DNA of 57,657 nucleotides, taken from positions 1-57,657 of the forward strand of contig CAYXFB010000008.1 in assembly GCA_964464145.1 (NCBI GenBank), in the 5' to 3' direction. The stretch is from UBA5399 sp964464145. GTDB taxonomy: Bacteria; Bacillota; Clostridia; Christensenellales; Christensenellaceae. Made by a program: the position numbers and the translations under genes. The notes under the pieces are model-generated. The model did not search any database. It was not told the DNA's origin and saw nothing but the letters and a program-made list of their open reading frames with translations. Positions 1 to 8,878 of the stretch are shown piece after piece (the stretch's first letter is position 1; every line of letters starts with the position of its first letter).

Positions 1-150
1 GCACTTTGCTTCTTCTTTTTTCTTCCTACCCCAATCTTTAGTATAGAGCCTTTTTGTGTGGTTGTTACGATACCTTCACAATATGTTTTTTCGGCTTATT
101 TGCAAGCCTTTCTGCTGTGGCAATTGAACGCGTAACAACGCGAGAATAAT

Positions 151-182
151 AAAAATCGCATACCCTCAAAAGATGGTACGCG
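151..182 (-). terminator. Rho-independent terminator after tRNA-Arg
   Basis: On the minus strand an 8-bp stem (CGCGTACC with GGTATGCG, one G-T wobble) closes a 10-nt loop and is followed by ATTTTTATT. A second perfect hairpin, GCGGCATCATGCCGC (191-205), lies directly between the tRNA 3' end and this terminator. Together they end the tRNA transcript. Nothing gene-like is visible between 1 and 150. Confidence 0.8.
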
Positions 183-205
183 ACTTAGTTGCGGCATCAT
201 GCCGC

Positions 206-281
206 TGGTGCACCCGAGACGATTTGAACGTCCGACACCTGGCGTCGGAGGCCAGTGCTCTATCCACTGAGCTACGAGTGC
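206..281 (-). tRNA. tRNA-Arg (anticodon CCG)
   Basis: The minus strand folds into a complete 76-nt cloverleaf with encoded CCA. The acceptor stem pairs GCACTCG with CGGGTGC (one T-G wobble). The D arm carries GCTCAGTGGATAGAGC, the anticodon stem-loop is CTGGC-CTCCGAC-GCCAG, and the T arm carries TTCAAAT. The loop places CCG at positions 34-36, which reads the arginine codon CGG. It lies 52 bp downstream of the mutS-like gene and has its own terminator. Confidence 0.96.
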
Positions 282-333
282 ATACGCTTCATTCAAAGCA
301 GCATATCTATTGTACCTTCATTTGCCCATCATT

Positions 334-2013
334 TCAAGAACAATCATCGCCCGGGAGCAATTTTTCCCACTTGCCCGTTGCAGAAAATTTTTCAAATCTC
401 GCCTCCGCGTCCTCCACCAGAGCTTTATCGAAACCCATTATACCAAGTAGCTTTATGGCGTTTCGGCTGGCCGATTTCCCTCGTCGCAGCTTGTAATCGA
501 AGCTTATGCCGCCCTGCTGCAGCTGCTCTGTGAAATGCAGGTTTTCGTATATATCGTCCAGCATGAAGGCCAGCTCCAAGTCGTGCGTGGCCGCCATGCA
601 AAGGCAATCATCCGCCGCCAGCTCCAGCAGCACGCCGCTGGCCGCCGCAATCCGCTCACCCGTATTGGTGCCGCGCAATATTTCGTCTATCACGCACAGC
701 CTAGGATGCGGCGGCCTTGCGTCCAGCATACGCTTCACGGCCTTCACCTCCGTAACGAAATAGCTCTCGTCCGCAAAAATATTATCACGCAGCGCCATGG
801 ATGTATACACGCTCAAATAGCTGCCGCGCCAGCTTTTCGCCGTGCAGGTATCTATAGCCTGGGCAAGTATGGCGTTTATGGCTACCGCCTTCAAAAATGT
901 GGATTTGCCCGTGGCGTTGGAGCCCGTTATAAGCACGTCACGCTTCATTTCAAAATCGTTCGTTACTGCGTTTTTTATGAGCGGATGATATATTCCGCTA
1001 AAGCAGATATACGGCTTTTCAGCCTCGAAGAGCTCCGGGCGGCAATATTCACCCAGACACGCGCGATATGAAGCGGCGGCATAGGCTGCGTCCATCTGCC
1101 CCACAAAACGGTACAGCTCAATAAGCTCGACAGCAACCTCGCTCACCTTTGCCATTACAGACGTGAAGGATATGGCCTCCAGCACAAACAGCTTGTTCAG
1201 CATCATCAAAAAACTGTCGCTATTGTAAAACATTGAAACGGAGCTGGTGTTGCGCACGGCGGCGGTGCGCTTTAGATTCTGCCGTACATGCTCTATATCC
1301 AAGTTCGGGGCGTCTTCACAAATATTCGCGGCGGTCGCGGCGCATTTCGCAACGGCAATTATATAGCCCAGCGTGTTCACATAGGCCGACTGTTTTTTCT
1401 CCATTACGTATGAATATATTATGTTCGTGAAAAAAAGCGCCACCAACGCCAGCACCGCGGGGTACACCCCCAATGCCAGCAGCACTATGCTCAAAACAAG
1501 CCCGCCGCACAACAACATCGCCAATATCTGAGATGAACGCTTGAATGGATTGTCCTTCAATAGCAGCTCTATGTGCACCTTATCCACCCTGCCGCAGGCG
1601 TACAGCGCTTCTGCCAGCCGCTCGCGCTTCTCCGTGTTTTCCTGCATCCACTCTATCATTGCGGCGGTCTTTCCCCGCTCTCCGTCCGCGTTACGCAGTA
1701 AACCGTATAGCACCGCGTCGCCCGCGCCGGTAAGCGTGTGGTTGACTGAAGCGAAAACACTGTCCATCTCAAGATCGTTCCATGTTATATCGTCAATGTT
1801 TAAGGCTTTCGCGCCGTTTAAAAACTCCGCATCGCGCTTTATTTTCTCCAGCTCGCCCGCGCCATACTCCCGTTCAGCCTCCATCCCCCACAGTTCACCC
1901 ATATATCGCTTTGTGCGGCGGCTTTGCACCACCTTACTGACGATAAACAGCGCCAGCAGTATTGCCGCCACCACCAGCACCAATATCAAAAAATCATACA
2001 TTCCACCCGACAT
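334..2013 (-). CDS. Membrane-anchored MutS-family ATPase (MutS domain V protein)
   Basis: About 559 aa. It carries only the core and ATPase parts of MutS: Walker A GSNATGKST near residue 370, Walker B LCVIDEILRGTN and the H-loop AATHDLEL. The mismatch-recognition domain is absent. An N-terminal hydrophobic helix (about residues 5-30) and a second hydrophobic block (about 165-210) indicate membrane insertion, which cytosolic MutS lacks. Known members of this 'MutS-related' family have no established role in mismatch repair. I chose the ATG at 2013 because GGGGTGAG sits 5-6 nt upstream; an in-frame GTG at 2022 is the alternative. It is the last gene of the leftward exporter operon, 16 bp after the pentapeptide gene. 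Confidence 0.85.
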   Translation of the reverse strand: MSGGMYDFLILVLVVAAILLALFIVSKVVQSRRTKRYMGELWGMEAEREYGAGELEKIKRDAEFLNGAKALNIDDITWNDLEMDSVFASVNHTLTGAGDAVLYGLLRNADGERGKTAAMIEWMQENTEKRERLAEALYACGRVDKVHIELLLKDNPFKRSSQILAMLLCGGLVLSIVLLALGVYPAVLALVALFFTNIIYSYVMEKKQSAYVNTLGYIIAVAKCAATAANICEDAPNLDIEHVRQNLKRTAAVRNTSSVSMFYNSDSFLMMLNKLFVLEAISFTSVMAKVSEVAVELIELYRFVGQMDAAYAAASYRACLGEYCRPELFEAEKPYICFSGIYHPLIKNAVTNDFEMKRDVLITGSNATGKSTFLKAVAINAILAQAIDTCTAKSWRGSYLSVYTSMALRDNIFADESYFVTEVKAVKRMLDARPPHPRLCVIDEILRGTNTGERIAAASGVLLELAADDCLCMAATHDLELAFMLDDIYENLHFTEQLQQGGISFDYKLRRGKSASRNAIKLLGIMGFDKALVEDAEARFEKFSATGKWEKLLPGDDCS

Positions 2014-2029
2014 ATAGCTCACCCCAACA

Positions 2030-2635
2030 TCAAACTATTTTCACACCCACCAGCGCGGCTATGCCCACCGCCTGCTCCGCGCTTATCTTCATGCCCCTTA
2101 TTTCGCGCAGTGTATCAGAAAGCATTATACTCTCTATGTTGCAGCTTGAAAGATCCATCCCCTTTAGCAGCGTGCCAAAAAAATCCACCCGCTCCAAATT
2201 AGTGTTTTCAAACTTCGTCAACTTAAATTTTGTATCACTGAAAAAGCTCTCGTGCATATTACATTTATCAAAAGCGCTGCGCTCCCATTTAGACGTGGAA
2301 AAATTGGCATATTGGAAGGTCGTTTCTTCAAATTTACACTGCTTGAAAAAACCGTTGCTGAAATCCGCGCCGTCGCACTTGCAGCCGCGCATAGAGCTGC
2401 CCTTCACATACACCTTGTTAAATCCGCAATTGGAAAAATCGCAGTTCACCAAAACGCAGTTGTAAAAGCTCACCCGCACAAACGTACACTCAGAAAAAAC
2501 GCAATTCACAAGCGTAACATTTTGAAAATCGAATCCGGAAAAATCCATGTTCTCCGGCCTTTCGCCCTCAAAGCGCGATTCCTCAATACAATTGTAGCCC
2601 GCCTCTATTGCCGCGTTCACGCTGTCCAAAAGCAT
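2030..2635 (-). CDS. Pentapeptide-repeat protein, Qnr-like
   Basis: About 201 aa built largely of A(D/N)Lxx-type repeats (for example FSECTF, NCDFSNC, GADFSN, ENTNLERVDF) from about residue 25 to 160. This predicts a right-handed quadrilateral beta-helix. The C-terminal tail LREIRGMKISAEQAVGIAAL resembles the end of Qnr/McbG-type gyrase-protecting proteins. That role is an inference from family likeness, not something the sequence proves. The ATG at 2635 has GGGGTGA 6 nt upstream; a GTG at 2644 overlaps the previous stop. Position directly behind an exporter fits a self-protection or drug-tolerance operon. Confidence 0.85.
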   Translation of the reverse strand: MLLDSVNAAIEAGYNCIEESRFEGERPENMDFSGFDFQNVTLVNCVFSECTFVRVSFYNCVLVNCDFSNCGFNKVYVKGSSMRGCKCDGADFSNGFFKQCKFEETTFQYANFSTSKWERSAFDKCNMHESFFSDTKFKLTKFENTNLERVDFFGTLLKGMDLSSCNIESIMLSDTLREIRGMKISAEQAVGIAALVGVKIV

Positions 2636-2636
2636 A

Positions 2637-3161
2637 TCAATCACCCCGCCATTCCATTATACGCCTATCGAATATATCCACAATAGGCGGCACCACGGCT
2701 ATTTGCAATATTATGCCCGGCCAGCCCAGCATAAGCACCTCGCTTGTGTAGGAAAAAGCGTTCACATCGTCCAGTATCCACGAAATTATGGAGGCGGCGC
2801 AAAAGAACAGCACCCAGCCCAGCAGTATGGAAAAAAGCAGTATGGGGTATATCTTCAGCGATGTCATACCGCGCAGCATATTGCAGCTTGCCGCCAGCGC
2901 AATAAGCTGACACAGCATGATGGGCAGCACGGGGTAAATCGTAGGCGTTCCCAACACTATACCGTTAAGCACGGGCGTCAGTATCGCGCAGGTCACCGCC
3001 CAGTTCATGGGCAGCACAAATCCGGCTATCAGCACGGGTATCTGCATGGTGAGCAGCACCGGCTCCAGCCCAAACCTTCCGCTTATAAAAGGCAATATCA
3101 CGCCCATACCGCAAAGCACGAGCGTGATAATAAAATTTTTCGTTACTCTTTTCAGCTCCAT
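2637..3161 (-). CDS. ECF transporter S component-like membrane protein
   Basis: About 174 aa, almost entirely hydrophobic with five to six membrane segments. The N-terminal part (GVILPFISGRFG, then LLTMQIPVLIAGF and ITPVLNGIVLGTP-like segments) matches the pattern of energy-coupling-factor substrate-binding (S) components, which capture a vitamin or small molecule for a shared ECF module. No EcfA/EcfT genes are in the window, so it would depend on a module encoded elsewhere; the substrate is unknown. The ATG at 3161 follows GTGAGG and lies 4 bp after the stop of the upstream ABC gene, implying translational coupling. Its 3' end nearly abuts the pentapeptide gene. Confidence 0.7.
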   Translation of the reverse strand: MELKRVTKNFIITLVLCGMGVILPFISGRFGLEPVLLTMQIPVLIAGFVLPMNWAVTCAILTPVLNGIVLGTPTIYPVLPIMLCQLIALAASCNMLRGMTSLKIYPILLFSILLGWVLFFCAASIISWILDDVNAFSYTSEVLMLGWPGIILQIAVVPPIVDIFDRRIMEWRGD

Positions 3162-3165
3162 TACC

Positions 3166-4950
3166 TCACGCAAACTGGCTATTGTACAGATTGGCGTAGA
3201 CTCCGCCCATCTCCATAAGGTGGTCGTGGTTGCCCTGCTCCACAATATCACCGTCCTGCATAACGAATATGAGATCGGCGTTCTTTATGGTGGACAACCT
3301 GTGCGCTATCTGGAAATTGGTCTTGCCCTCGGTAAGCTTGGCCATTGCGTCCGCTATAAGCTTTTCCGTACGCGTATCAACAGAGCTGGTGGCCTCGTCC
3401 AATATCAGTATCTGCGGATTGGCGCAAAAGGCTCGAGCTATCGTTAGGAGCTGCTTTTGACCGGAGGAAAGATTGGTGGCGCCCTCGTCTATCACAGTGT
3501 CGTAGCCCTGTGGCAGCGTGCTTATAAAGTAGTCCGCGTTGGACATACGGCAGGCTTCCACCACCTCTTCGTCCGTGGCCTCCGGCCGACCGTAGCGTAT
3601 GTTGTTCCTTATGGTGTCCTGATACAGCCAGGTATCCTGCAGCACCATGCCAAACAGACCGCGCACCGTCCCTCGAGACATATCCCGCGTGTCTATGCCG
3701 TCAATTTTTATGCTGCCGCCGTTTATTTCGTAAAAGCGCATCAACAGATTTACCAGCGTTGTCTTGCCCGCGCCGGTAGGCCCGCAAATGCCCACCTTCT
3801 GCCCATGCTTCACCTTCGCGCTCATATCCTTCACCAGCATATTTTCGGGCGAATAGCCAAACTGCAGGTGCTCGAAATCTATATTGCCCTCCGTGTGCTT
3901 CACCGAAACGAGGTTTTCACGCTCCGCCGGCTGTTCCTGCTCGTCCAGCAGCTCAAACACGCGCTCCGCCGCAGCGATCGTGGATTGCAGCAGGTTCATT
4001 ATATTGGCCGTCTGCACTATGGGTTGCGTAAACTGCTGCGTGTACTGTATGAACGACTGTATTGCGCCCACGGTGAGCGCGCCGTTACTGGTCAGTATTC
4101 CGCCCAGCACGCATATTCCCACATAGCCAATGTTGCCCGCGAGGTTTGTCACCGGCATCATTATGCTGGAGGCGAACTGCGCCCGCCGCGCGTCCTCGTT
4201 CAAATCGTTGGTCATGGCTTCATATTCGGCCTCGGTGCGTCCCTCCGCGCCGTACAGCTTCACAACGTCGTGGCCGGAATATTGCTCCTCCACAAAACTG
4301 TTCACCTTGCCCAGCTTTTGCTGCTGCCCAAGAAAGAACTTTTGCGATTTTTTCACAACTATGGAGCAAAGGAAAAGCGCCACCGGCAGTATCACCAGCG
4401 CTATCAGCGCCATCTGCCAGCTTATGCTGAGCATCATTATCACTATGCCCACGATCGTGAAAAGCGAGGTGATAAACTGCGTCATCATCTGCTGGATTGT
4501 GGTGGATATCTGCTCTATATCCGTTGTGGTGCGCGAAAGCACGTCGCCATGCGTATGCGTATCGTAATAGTTTAGCGGCAGCTTCTGTATTTTCTTATCC
4601 ACATCCTCGCGCAGGTCGTATATCGTGCGCTGCGCTATCTGCGCCGTGGTTTTCTGCTGCATATAGGTGAACAGCGCCGAAAGGCTGTATACAATTATAA
4701 GCAGCGCTAGGTTTATTTTGAGCGCGGTGAAGTTAATCTGCCCAACGTTCATTCCCTCCAGTATTATATTCGTTGCGCCGCCCAGCATGAGCGGACCGAA
4801 TATGAGAAAGAGCACGCCCAGCGCCGCCAGCACCAGCATGAGCACTACGCGCTTTGCGTACGGCCCAAAATAGCCCAGCAGCCGTTTTGCCGTCTGTCCG
4901 AAATTTTTTGCCTTGCCCTGAGATACGGGAGCTTGATTTCCTATTGCCAT
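3166..4950 (-). CDS. Heterodimeric ABC exporter, catalytic half (MdlB/LmrA type)
   Basis: 594 aa with an N-terminal six-helix ABC type-1 exporter domain (about residues 25-330) and a C-terminal nucleotide-binding domain. Walker A is GPTGAGKTT, the signature is non-canonical (LSSGQKQLL), and Walker B is LILDEATSSVD with the catalytic glutamate intact. That mix is the mirror image of the partner gene just upstream and is typical of heterodimeric exporters with one degenerate and one active ATP site. Substrates of such exporters are usually drugs or peptides. Its start lies 16 bp after the partner's stop. Confidence 0.92.
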   Translation of the reverse strand: MAIGNQAPVSQGKAKNFGQTAKRLLGYFGPYAKRVVLMLVLAALGVLFLIFGPLMLGGATNIILEGMNVGQINFTALKINLALLIIVYSLSALFTYMQQKTTAQIAQRTIYDLREDVDKKIQKLPLNYYDTHTHGDVLSRTTTDIEQISTTIQQMMTQFITSLFTIVGIVIMMLSISWQMALIALVILPVALFLCSIVVKKSQKFFLGQQQKLGKVNSFVEEQYSGHDVVKLYGAEGRTEAEYEAMTNDLNEDARRAQFASSIMMPVTNLAGNIGYVGICVLGGILTSNGALTVGAIQSFIQYTQQFTQPIVQTANIMNLLQSTIAAAERVFELLDEQEQPAERENLVSVKHTEGNIDFEHLQFGYSPENMLVKDMSAKVKHGQKVGICGPTGAGKTTLVNLLMRFYEINGGSIKIDGIDTRDMSRGTVRGLFGMVLQDTWLYQDTIRNNIRYGRPEATDEEVVEACRMSNADYFISTLPQGYDTVIDEGATNLSSGQKQLLTIARAFCANPQILILDEATSSVDTRTEKLIADAMAKLTEGKTNFQIAHRLSTIKNADLIFVMQDGDIVEQGNHDHLMEMGGVYANLYNSQFA

Positions 4951-4966
4951 TTTTTCCGCCCCCCTT

Positions 4967-6679
4967 TCACGCTAGCTGGGTCTTGGCTATCTCAGCATAG
5001 ACCCCGCAAGTTTGAAGCAGCTCTTCGTGCCTGCCCTGCCCCACTATCTCACCCTTATCCAGCACAAGTATCTTGTCTGCATTCATGATAGTGTTTATCC
5101 TCTGCGCCACTATTATAACCGTGGCGCCGCTGGTATTTTCCTTTATGGCCTTTCTGAGCGCCGCGTCCGTCTTGAAATCCAGCGCGGAAAAGCTATCGTC
5201 AAATATCAGTATATTGGCGTCCGTGGCTATGGCGCGCGCTATGGTAAGCCTTTGGCGCTGCCCGCCCGAAACGTTGGTTCCGCCCTGCGCTATGGGGTCG
5301 TCATAGCCCTTTTCCTTGCACAGTATAAAGCCGTCCGCCTGAGCTATTTTTGCCGCCCGCTCCACCTTTTCCATAGGCATATCCGGATCGCAGAAGGCGA
5401 TGTTGCTTCTTATCGTGCCCGAAAAGAGGCTGGAGTTTTGCGGCACATAGCCTATGCGCTGCCTTAGCTGCCTCAGATCGTAATCCCGAACGTCCACGCC
5501 GTCCAGCAGCACCTGGCCGGCAGAAGCGTCCCTCATGCGCGGTATCATGCATATTATGGAGGTCTTGCCACTGCCCGTCGCGCCTATTATGGCCGTTGTC
5601 TCGCCGGGCTCCGCCGTGAAGCTTATGTTCTTTATGGCGGGCTTGGCCGCATCCCCAAAGGCGAGCGCCACGTTTTTGAACTCCACCACGCCCCTCGCCT
5701 CGGCGGGCTGCTTTGGCTCGGTCGGGTTCACTATGGTGGGCTCTATATCCATCACCTCGTTTATCCTGTCCGCGCAAGAGCTGGCGCGCGGCATCATTGC
5801 GAATATGAGCGACATCATCACAAGCGCGTACATTATGAGCATGAGGTACTGTATGAAGGCCATCAGGTTGCCCACCTCCAGCGTTCCCGCGGATATCTGC
5901 TGGCCGCCGAACCAAACCACGAACACCGTACCCAGATTTATTATGAGCATGAGTATGGGCATGAGCGTGGATATCATCACCTGAGATTTAATGGAGGTAT
6001 CCGTCATATCGCGGTTTGCCTCCTCGAAGCGCTTCTGCTCGCGCTCCTCCGCCGTGAAGGCGCGGATCACGCGCACACCCGTTATGTTTTCGCGCAGCAC
6101 CTCGTTTACCTTATCCAGCTTCTTTTGCACGGAGTGGAAAACCGGAAAGGCCTTGCGCATAACAAGCACCAAAAACGCCAGTATCACCGGCATACAGATC
6201 ACCAGCACAAGCGCCAGCTGCGCGTTTTTCTGCACAGCCAGTATTATGCCGCCCGCGCACATTATGGGCGCCATTATTATGACGCGAAACATCATTATGG
6301 TGAAGTTTTGCACCTGCAATATATCGTTCGTGCTGCGCGTGGTGAGCGAGGATGTGCCCACCTTGTCAAACTCGGCCAGCGTGAATTTATCCACATGACG
6401 GAACAGCTTTTGCCGCACGTCAGTGCAAAATCCCACGGCCACCTTGGAGGCCAAATAGCCAACGCCGATGGCCCCCGCAGAGCCCGCCAGAGCGATCAGC
6501 AGCATTATGAACCCCCGCGTAACTATGAAGTTGATATCCGCCAGCACAACGCCCTGGTCTATTATTATGGACATCATGTTGGGCAGAAACAGCAGCGTAA
6601 ATGATTGTATTATCAGGCATATCACCAGCAGAAAAATATACTTAGAATACGCTTTCAATCCCTTGTACAGCTTAAACAA
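4967..6679 (-). CDS. Heterodimeric ABC exporter, degenerate half (MdlA type)
   Basis: 570 aa with a six-helix exporter domain (about residues 15-310) and an ATP-binding domain. Walker A is GATGSGKTS and the signature is canonical (VSGGQRQRL), but Walker B reads ILIFDDSFSALD: the catalytic glutamate is aspartate. This is the known degenerate site of heterodimeric exporters. It is the first gene of the leftward operon exporter-exporter-ECF S-pentapeptide-MutS-like. The start appears to be TTG, preceded by AAGGCGGG at good spacing; no upstream ATG is in frame. Confidence 0.9.
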   Translation of the reverse strand: MFKLYKGLKAYSKYIFLLVICLIIQSFTLLFLPNMMSIIIDQGVVLADINFIVTRGFIMLLIALAGSAGAIGVGYLASKVAVGFCTDVRQKLFRHVDKFTLAEFDKVGTSSLTTRSTNDILQVQNFTIMMFRVIIMAPIMCAGGIILAVQKNAQLALVLVICMPVILAFLVLVMRKAFPVFHSVQKKLDKVNEVLRENITGVRVIRAFTAEEREQKRFEEANRDMTDTSIKSQVMISTLMPILMLIINLGTVFVVWFGGQQISAGTLEVGNLMAFIQYLMLIMYALVMMSLIFAMMPRASSCADRINEVMDIEPTIVNPTEPKQPAEARGVVEFKNVALAFGDAAKPAIKNISFTAEPGETTAIIGATGSGKTSIICMIPRMRDASAGQVLLDGVDVRDYDLRQLRQRIGYVPQNSSLFSGTIRSNIAFCDPDMPMEKVERAAKIAQADGFILCKEKGYDDPIAQGGTNVSGGQRQRLTIARAIATDANILIFDDSFSALDFKTDAALRKAIKENTSGATVIIVAQRINTIMNADKILVLDKGEIVGQGRHEELLQTCGVYAEIAKTQLA

Positions 6680-6738
6680 ATTCTATCCCGCCTTTCGCAT
6701 ATGTTTTTTATGGTATAAAAAACCGCCGAGAACGCTGT

Positions 6739-6954
6739 TCAGCGATTCGTAAACAAAAATATAACAGCGGCGGCCATGCACAAAATAACGCCCGCAAGAC
6801 CCCATTTTTTTATATCATCCGCGCCCTTTCTTATTATGGAGCTGGATAGTATCACGCCCGCTATGGCAAAGGCCAAGCCCAGCCACCATATCGCGTTTAT
6901 CAATATCAAAAAACTCAGTCCGCTGAATATAACCGCCAACAAAGGTTTAGTCAT
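6739..6954 (-). CDS. Small two- to three-helix membrane protein, unknown function
   Basis: 71 aa: three hydrophobic stretches (about residues 3-18, 22-38 and 52-68) separated by a short basic/acidic loop (RKGADDIKKW). I do not recognise a family. The ATG follows AGGGGAAAC at proper spacing, 18 bp after the stop of the glycerophosphodiesterase gene, so the two are likely co-transcribed. A supporting role at the membrane is possible but unproven. Confidence 0.65.
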   Translation of the reverse strand: MTKPLLAVIFSGLSFLILINAIWWLGLAFAIAGVILSSSIIRKGADDIKKWGLAGVILCMAAAVIFLFTNR

Positions 6955-6972
6955 CAGTTTCCCCTATCCACA

Positions 6973-7776
6973 TCATGCCTCGTAATTTTCGAATATCACC
7001 GCGTCCGCAAGGCCGGAAAGCCCCTCCTGCTGGCCGTGGCTCCGCACCGTCCACGCAAGCAGCGTTATGCCCTCGCGCTTTAAACGCTGCACGACGGGCT
7101 GGTCTATACAATTCGCGTCATAGCTTATAAAATTCGGCCTGCACAAAAAATTTGTCATAAGCTTTTTGAGCATCACCCGCTTTATTTTGGCTATGTGCAT
7201 CGCGCCCTCTTCAAAAGCGGAGGATAGCTGACCGCGCGGCACCTCGGGCGCGTTTTTTTTGAACCAGCCTATAGAAAAGGGCGAAAACGATTGAACCGCA
7301 TATTCCCCCTTGTAGCCTTTGGTGAGCTCGTACAGCTTTTCTTCAAGCTCGCCCGCGCTGCCCTCGTTTTTGGTTTCTATGAGCAGCGGCACACGGCCGT
7401 CCACCAGCTCCAGCGCCTTTCGCAGCGTGGGTATGGTGTGCTCTGTGCCTCCAAGGCACACCCTGCCAAGTTCCGCCGCGCTCATATCCGATACGTTTTT
7501 ATCTATGCCCGCCATACGGCTCAGCGTAGCGTCATGAAACACCACTATTTCACCGTCCGACGAAAGCCGCACATCCAGTTCTATTGCATAACCGCGCTGC
7601 GCCGCCCGCTCGAAGGAGGCCAGCGAATTTTCGGGTATGCCGTCCCCGTGCATGCCCCTGTGCGCATAGCTGTATTTTGAAAGCCACAAGGCCGCGCGTC
7701 TTTGACCGGCAGTCATCCAGAAATATAATATAATAATCGCGGCAACTATTATAACAGCCGCTATAATCAATGTCAT
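6973..7776 (-). CDS. Glycerophosphodiester phosphodiesterase family protein
   Basis: 267 aa. One N-terminal hydrophobic helix (about residues 2-20) anchors a GDPD domain. The catalytic signature is visible as AHRGMHGDGIPENS, then ELDVRLSSDGEIVVFHDAT, giving the general acid/base histidines and metal-binding glutamate and aspartate. Further conserved parts are LIETKNEG and the C-terminal LLAWTVRS. The family hydrolyses glycerophosphodiesters to glycerol-3-phosphate and an alcohol; the anchor suggests action on membrane lipid or teichoic-acid debris at the cell surface. The substrate cannot be read from sequence. Confidence 0.93.
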   Translation of the reverse strand: MTLIIAAVIIVAAIIILYFWMTAGQRRAALWLSKYSYAHRGMHGDGIPENSLASFERAAQRGYAIELDVRLSSDGEIVVFHDATLSRMAGIDKNVSDMSAAELGRVCLGGTEHTIPTLRKALELVDGRVPLLIETKNEGSAGELEEKLYELTKGYKGEYAVQSFSPFSIGWFKKNAPEVPRGQLSSAFEEGAMHIAKIKRVMLKKLMTNFLCRPNFISYDANCIDQPVVQRLKREGITLLAWTVRSHGQQEGLSGLADAVIFENYEA

Positions 7777-7892
7777 TTATACGCCTCTCCGCGGGGCAGA
7801 CCCGCGTATATATATCATAAATATAATATCAACACAAACGTATACATTTTATCTTAAAAAGAAAAAATAATATTATTTTATTTTATCACGTT

Positions 7893-7921
7893 TTGATTTT
7901 TTATACAAAATATAATATAAT
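7893..7921 (+). promoter_or_regulatory. Sigma-A type promoter of patatin-cheW
   Basis: TTGATT (7893-7898), a 17-bp A/T-rich spacer and TATAAT (7916-7921) precede the patatin ATG by 37 bp. The whole divergent intergenic stretch (7777-7958) is strongly AT-rich. Confidence 0.65.
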
Positions 7922-7958
7922 GAAAATAGATTTTTTACAGTGTATCGGAGCATAACAA

Positions 7959-8852
7959 ATGGCAAAAACCGGGCTTGTGTTGGAAGGCGGCGGTATGCGT
8001 GGAGCATATACCGCAGGCGTGCTGGACGCGTTTTTGGATTTGGGAATACATTTTAACGACATTATGGGCGTCTCTGCGGGGGCGGGCAACGCGCTTTCCT
8101 ACATTTCGCTGCAAAAGGGCAGAAACAGGGAGCTATACCGCGTCTTCGCGCCCGATGACAGATATCTCAGCTTCAAAAATCTGCTCAAAACGGGCTCTTT
8201 TTTCGGAATGGATTTCGTTTTTTACGAGGTGCCGCGCCGCTTGCTACCCTTCGACTATAAGACATTCCGCGAGTCGGAAAAGGTTTTGACCATCGTTGCC
8301 ACCAACGTGGAAAGCGGACAGCCATTTTACAAAGAGATACACGATGTGGACGACGACGTACAAATGCGTTACGTTTGTGCCTCCGCCGCAATACCCATGG
8401 CCTCCACTATGTTCCGCATAGACGGAAATATTTTGATGGACGGCGGGGCGAGCGACTCCATACCCATAGAATATTCTATGGGCAGGGGCAACGAGAAAAA
8501 CGTGGTGGTAGTAACACGAAACAGAGGCTGGCGCGCCAAAAAGAGCGCATTTTCAAACTTTGCCTACATCAGATACCCGAACCACCGCACATTCGCCCGC
8601 ACCATAGCAAACCGCTTCGAATATTACAACCACAGCCTTGACCTGCTGAAAGCTCAAGAGGAGCAGGGCAGCGCTATAGTGCTCTACCCCTCCCGGCCGC
8701 TCGATGTCAGCCGTTTTGAAAAGGATCCGCGCAAGCTGCTGGCATTATACGATAACGGCTATGAGGACGCTTTAGCTCTGCGCAATGAGATGCAAAGCTT
8801 TTTGGCGGACAGCTCAAATGTTTATATCGACGAACCCAAAACTCTACCCTAA
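7959..8852 (+). CDS. Patatin-like phospholipase
   Basis: 297 aa. The patatin domain shows the oxyanion loop GGGMRGAYTAG near the N terminus, the nucleophile elbow GVSAGA (serine of the Ser-Asp dyad) near residue 38, and the catalytic aspartate in DGGASDSIP near residue 160. There is no signal peptide, so it acts inside the cell, presumably as a lipid acyl hydrolase (YchK/RssA-like). The ATG has CGGAG 7-11 nt upstream. It is followed after 26 bp by cheW, with no terminator between them. Confidence 0.93.
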   Translation: MAKTGLVLEGGGMRGAYTAGVLDAFLDLGIHFNDIMGVSAGAGNALSYISLQKGRNRELYRVFAPDDRYLSFKNLLKTGSFFGMDFVFYEVPRRLLPFDYKTFRESEKVLTIVATNVESGQPFYKEIHDVDDDVQMRYVCASAAIPMASTMFRIDGNILMDGGASDSIPIEYSMGRGNEKNVVVVTRNRGWRAKKSAFSNFAYIRYPNHRTFARTIANRFEYYNHSLDLLKAQEEQGSAIVLYPSRPLDVSRFEKDPRKLLALYDNGYEDALALRNEMQSFLADSSNVYIDEPKTLP

Positions 8853-8878
8853 AATTTGGAAACGGAGGAACCCCTACC

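Noticed and set aside
2030..2635. Calling the pentapeptide protein a true Qnr resistance determinant
   Set aside because: Only repeat architecture and tail resemble Qnr; many pentapeptide proteins have other or unknown roles.
3457..4575. 372-codon plus-strand frame opposite the ABC exporter
   Set aside because: Antisense shadow with His/Tyr-rich composition and no start signal.
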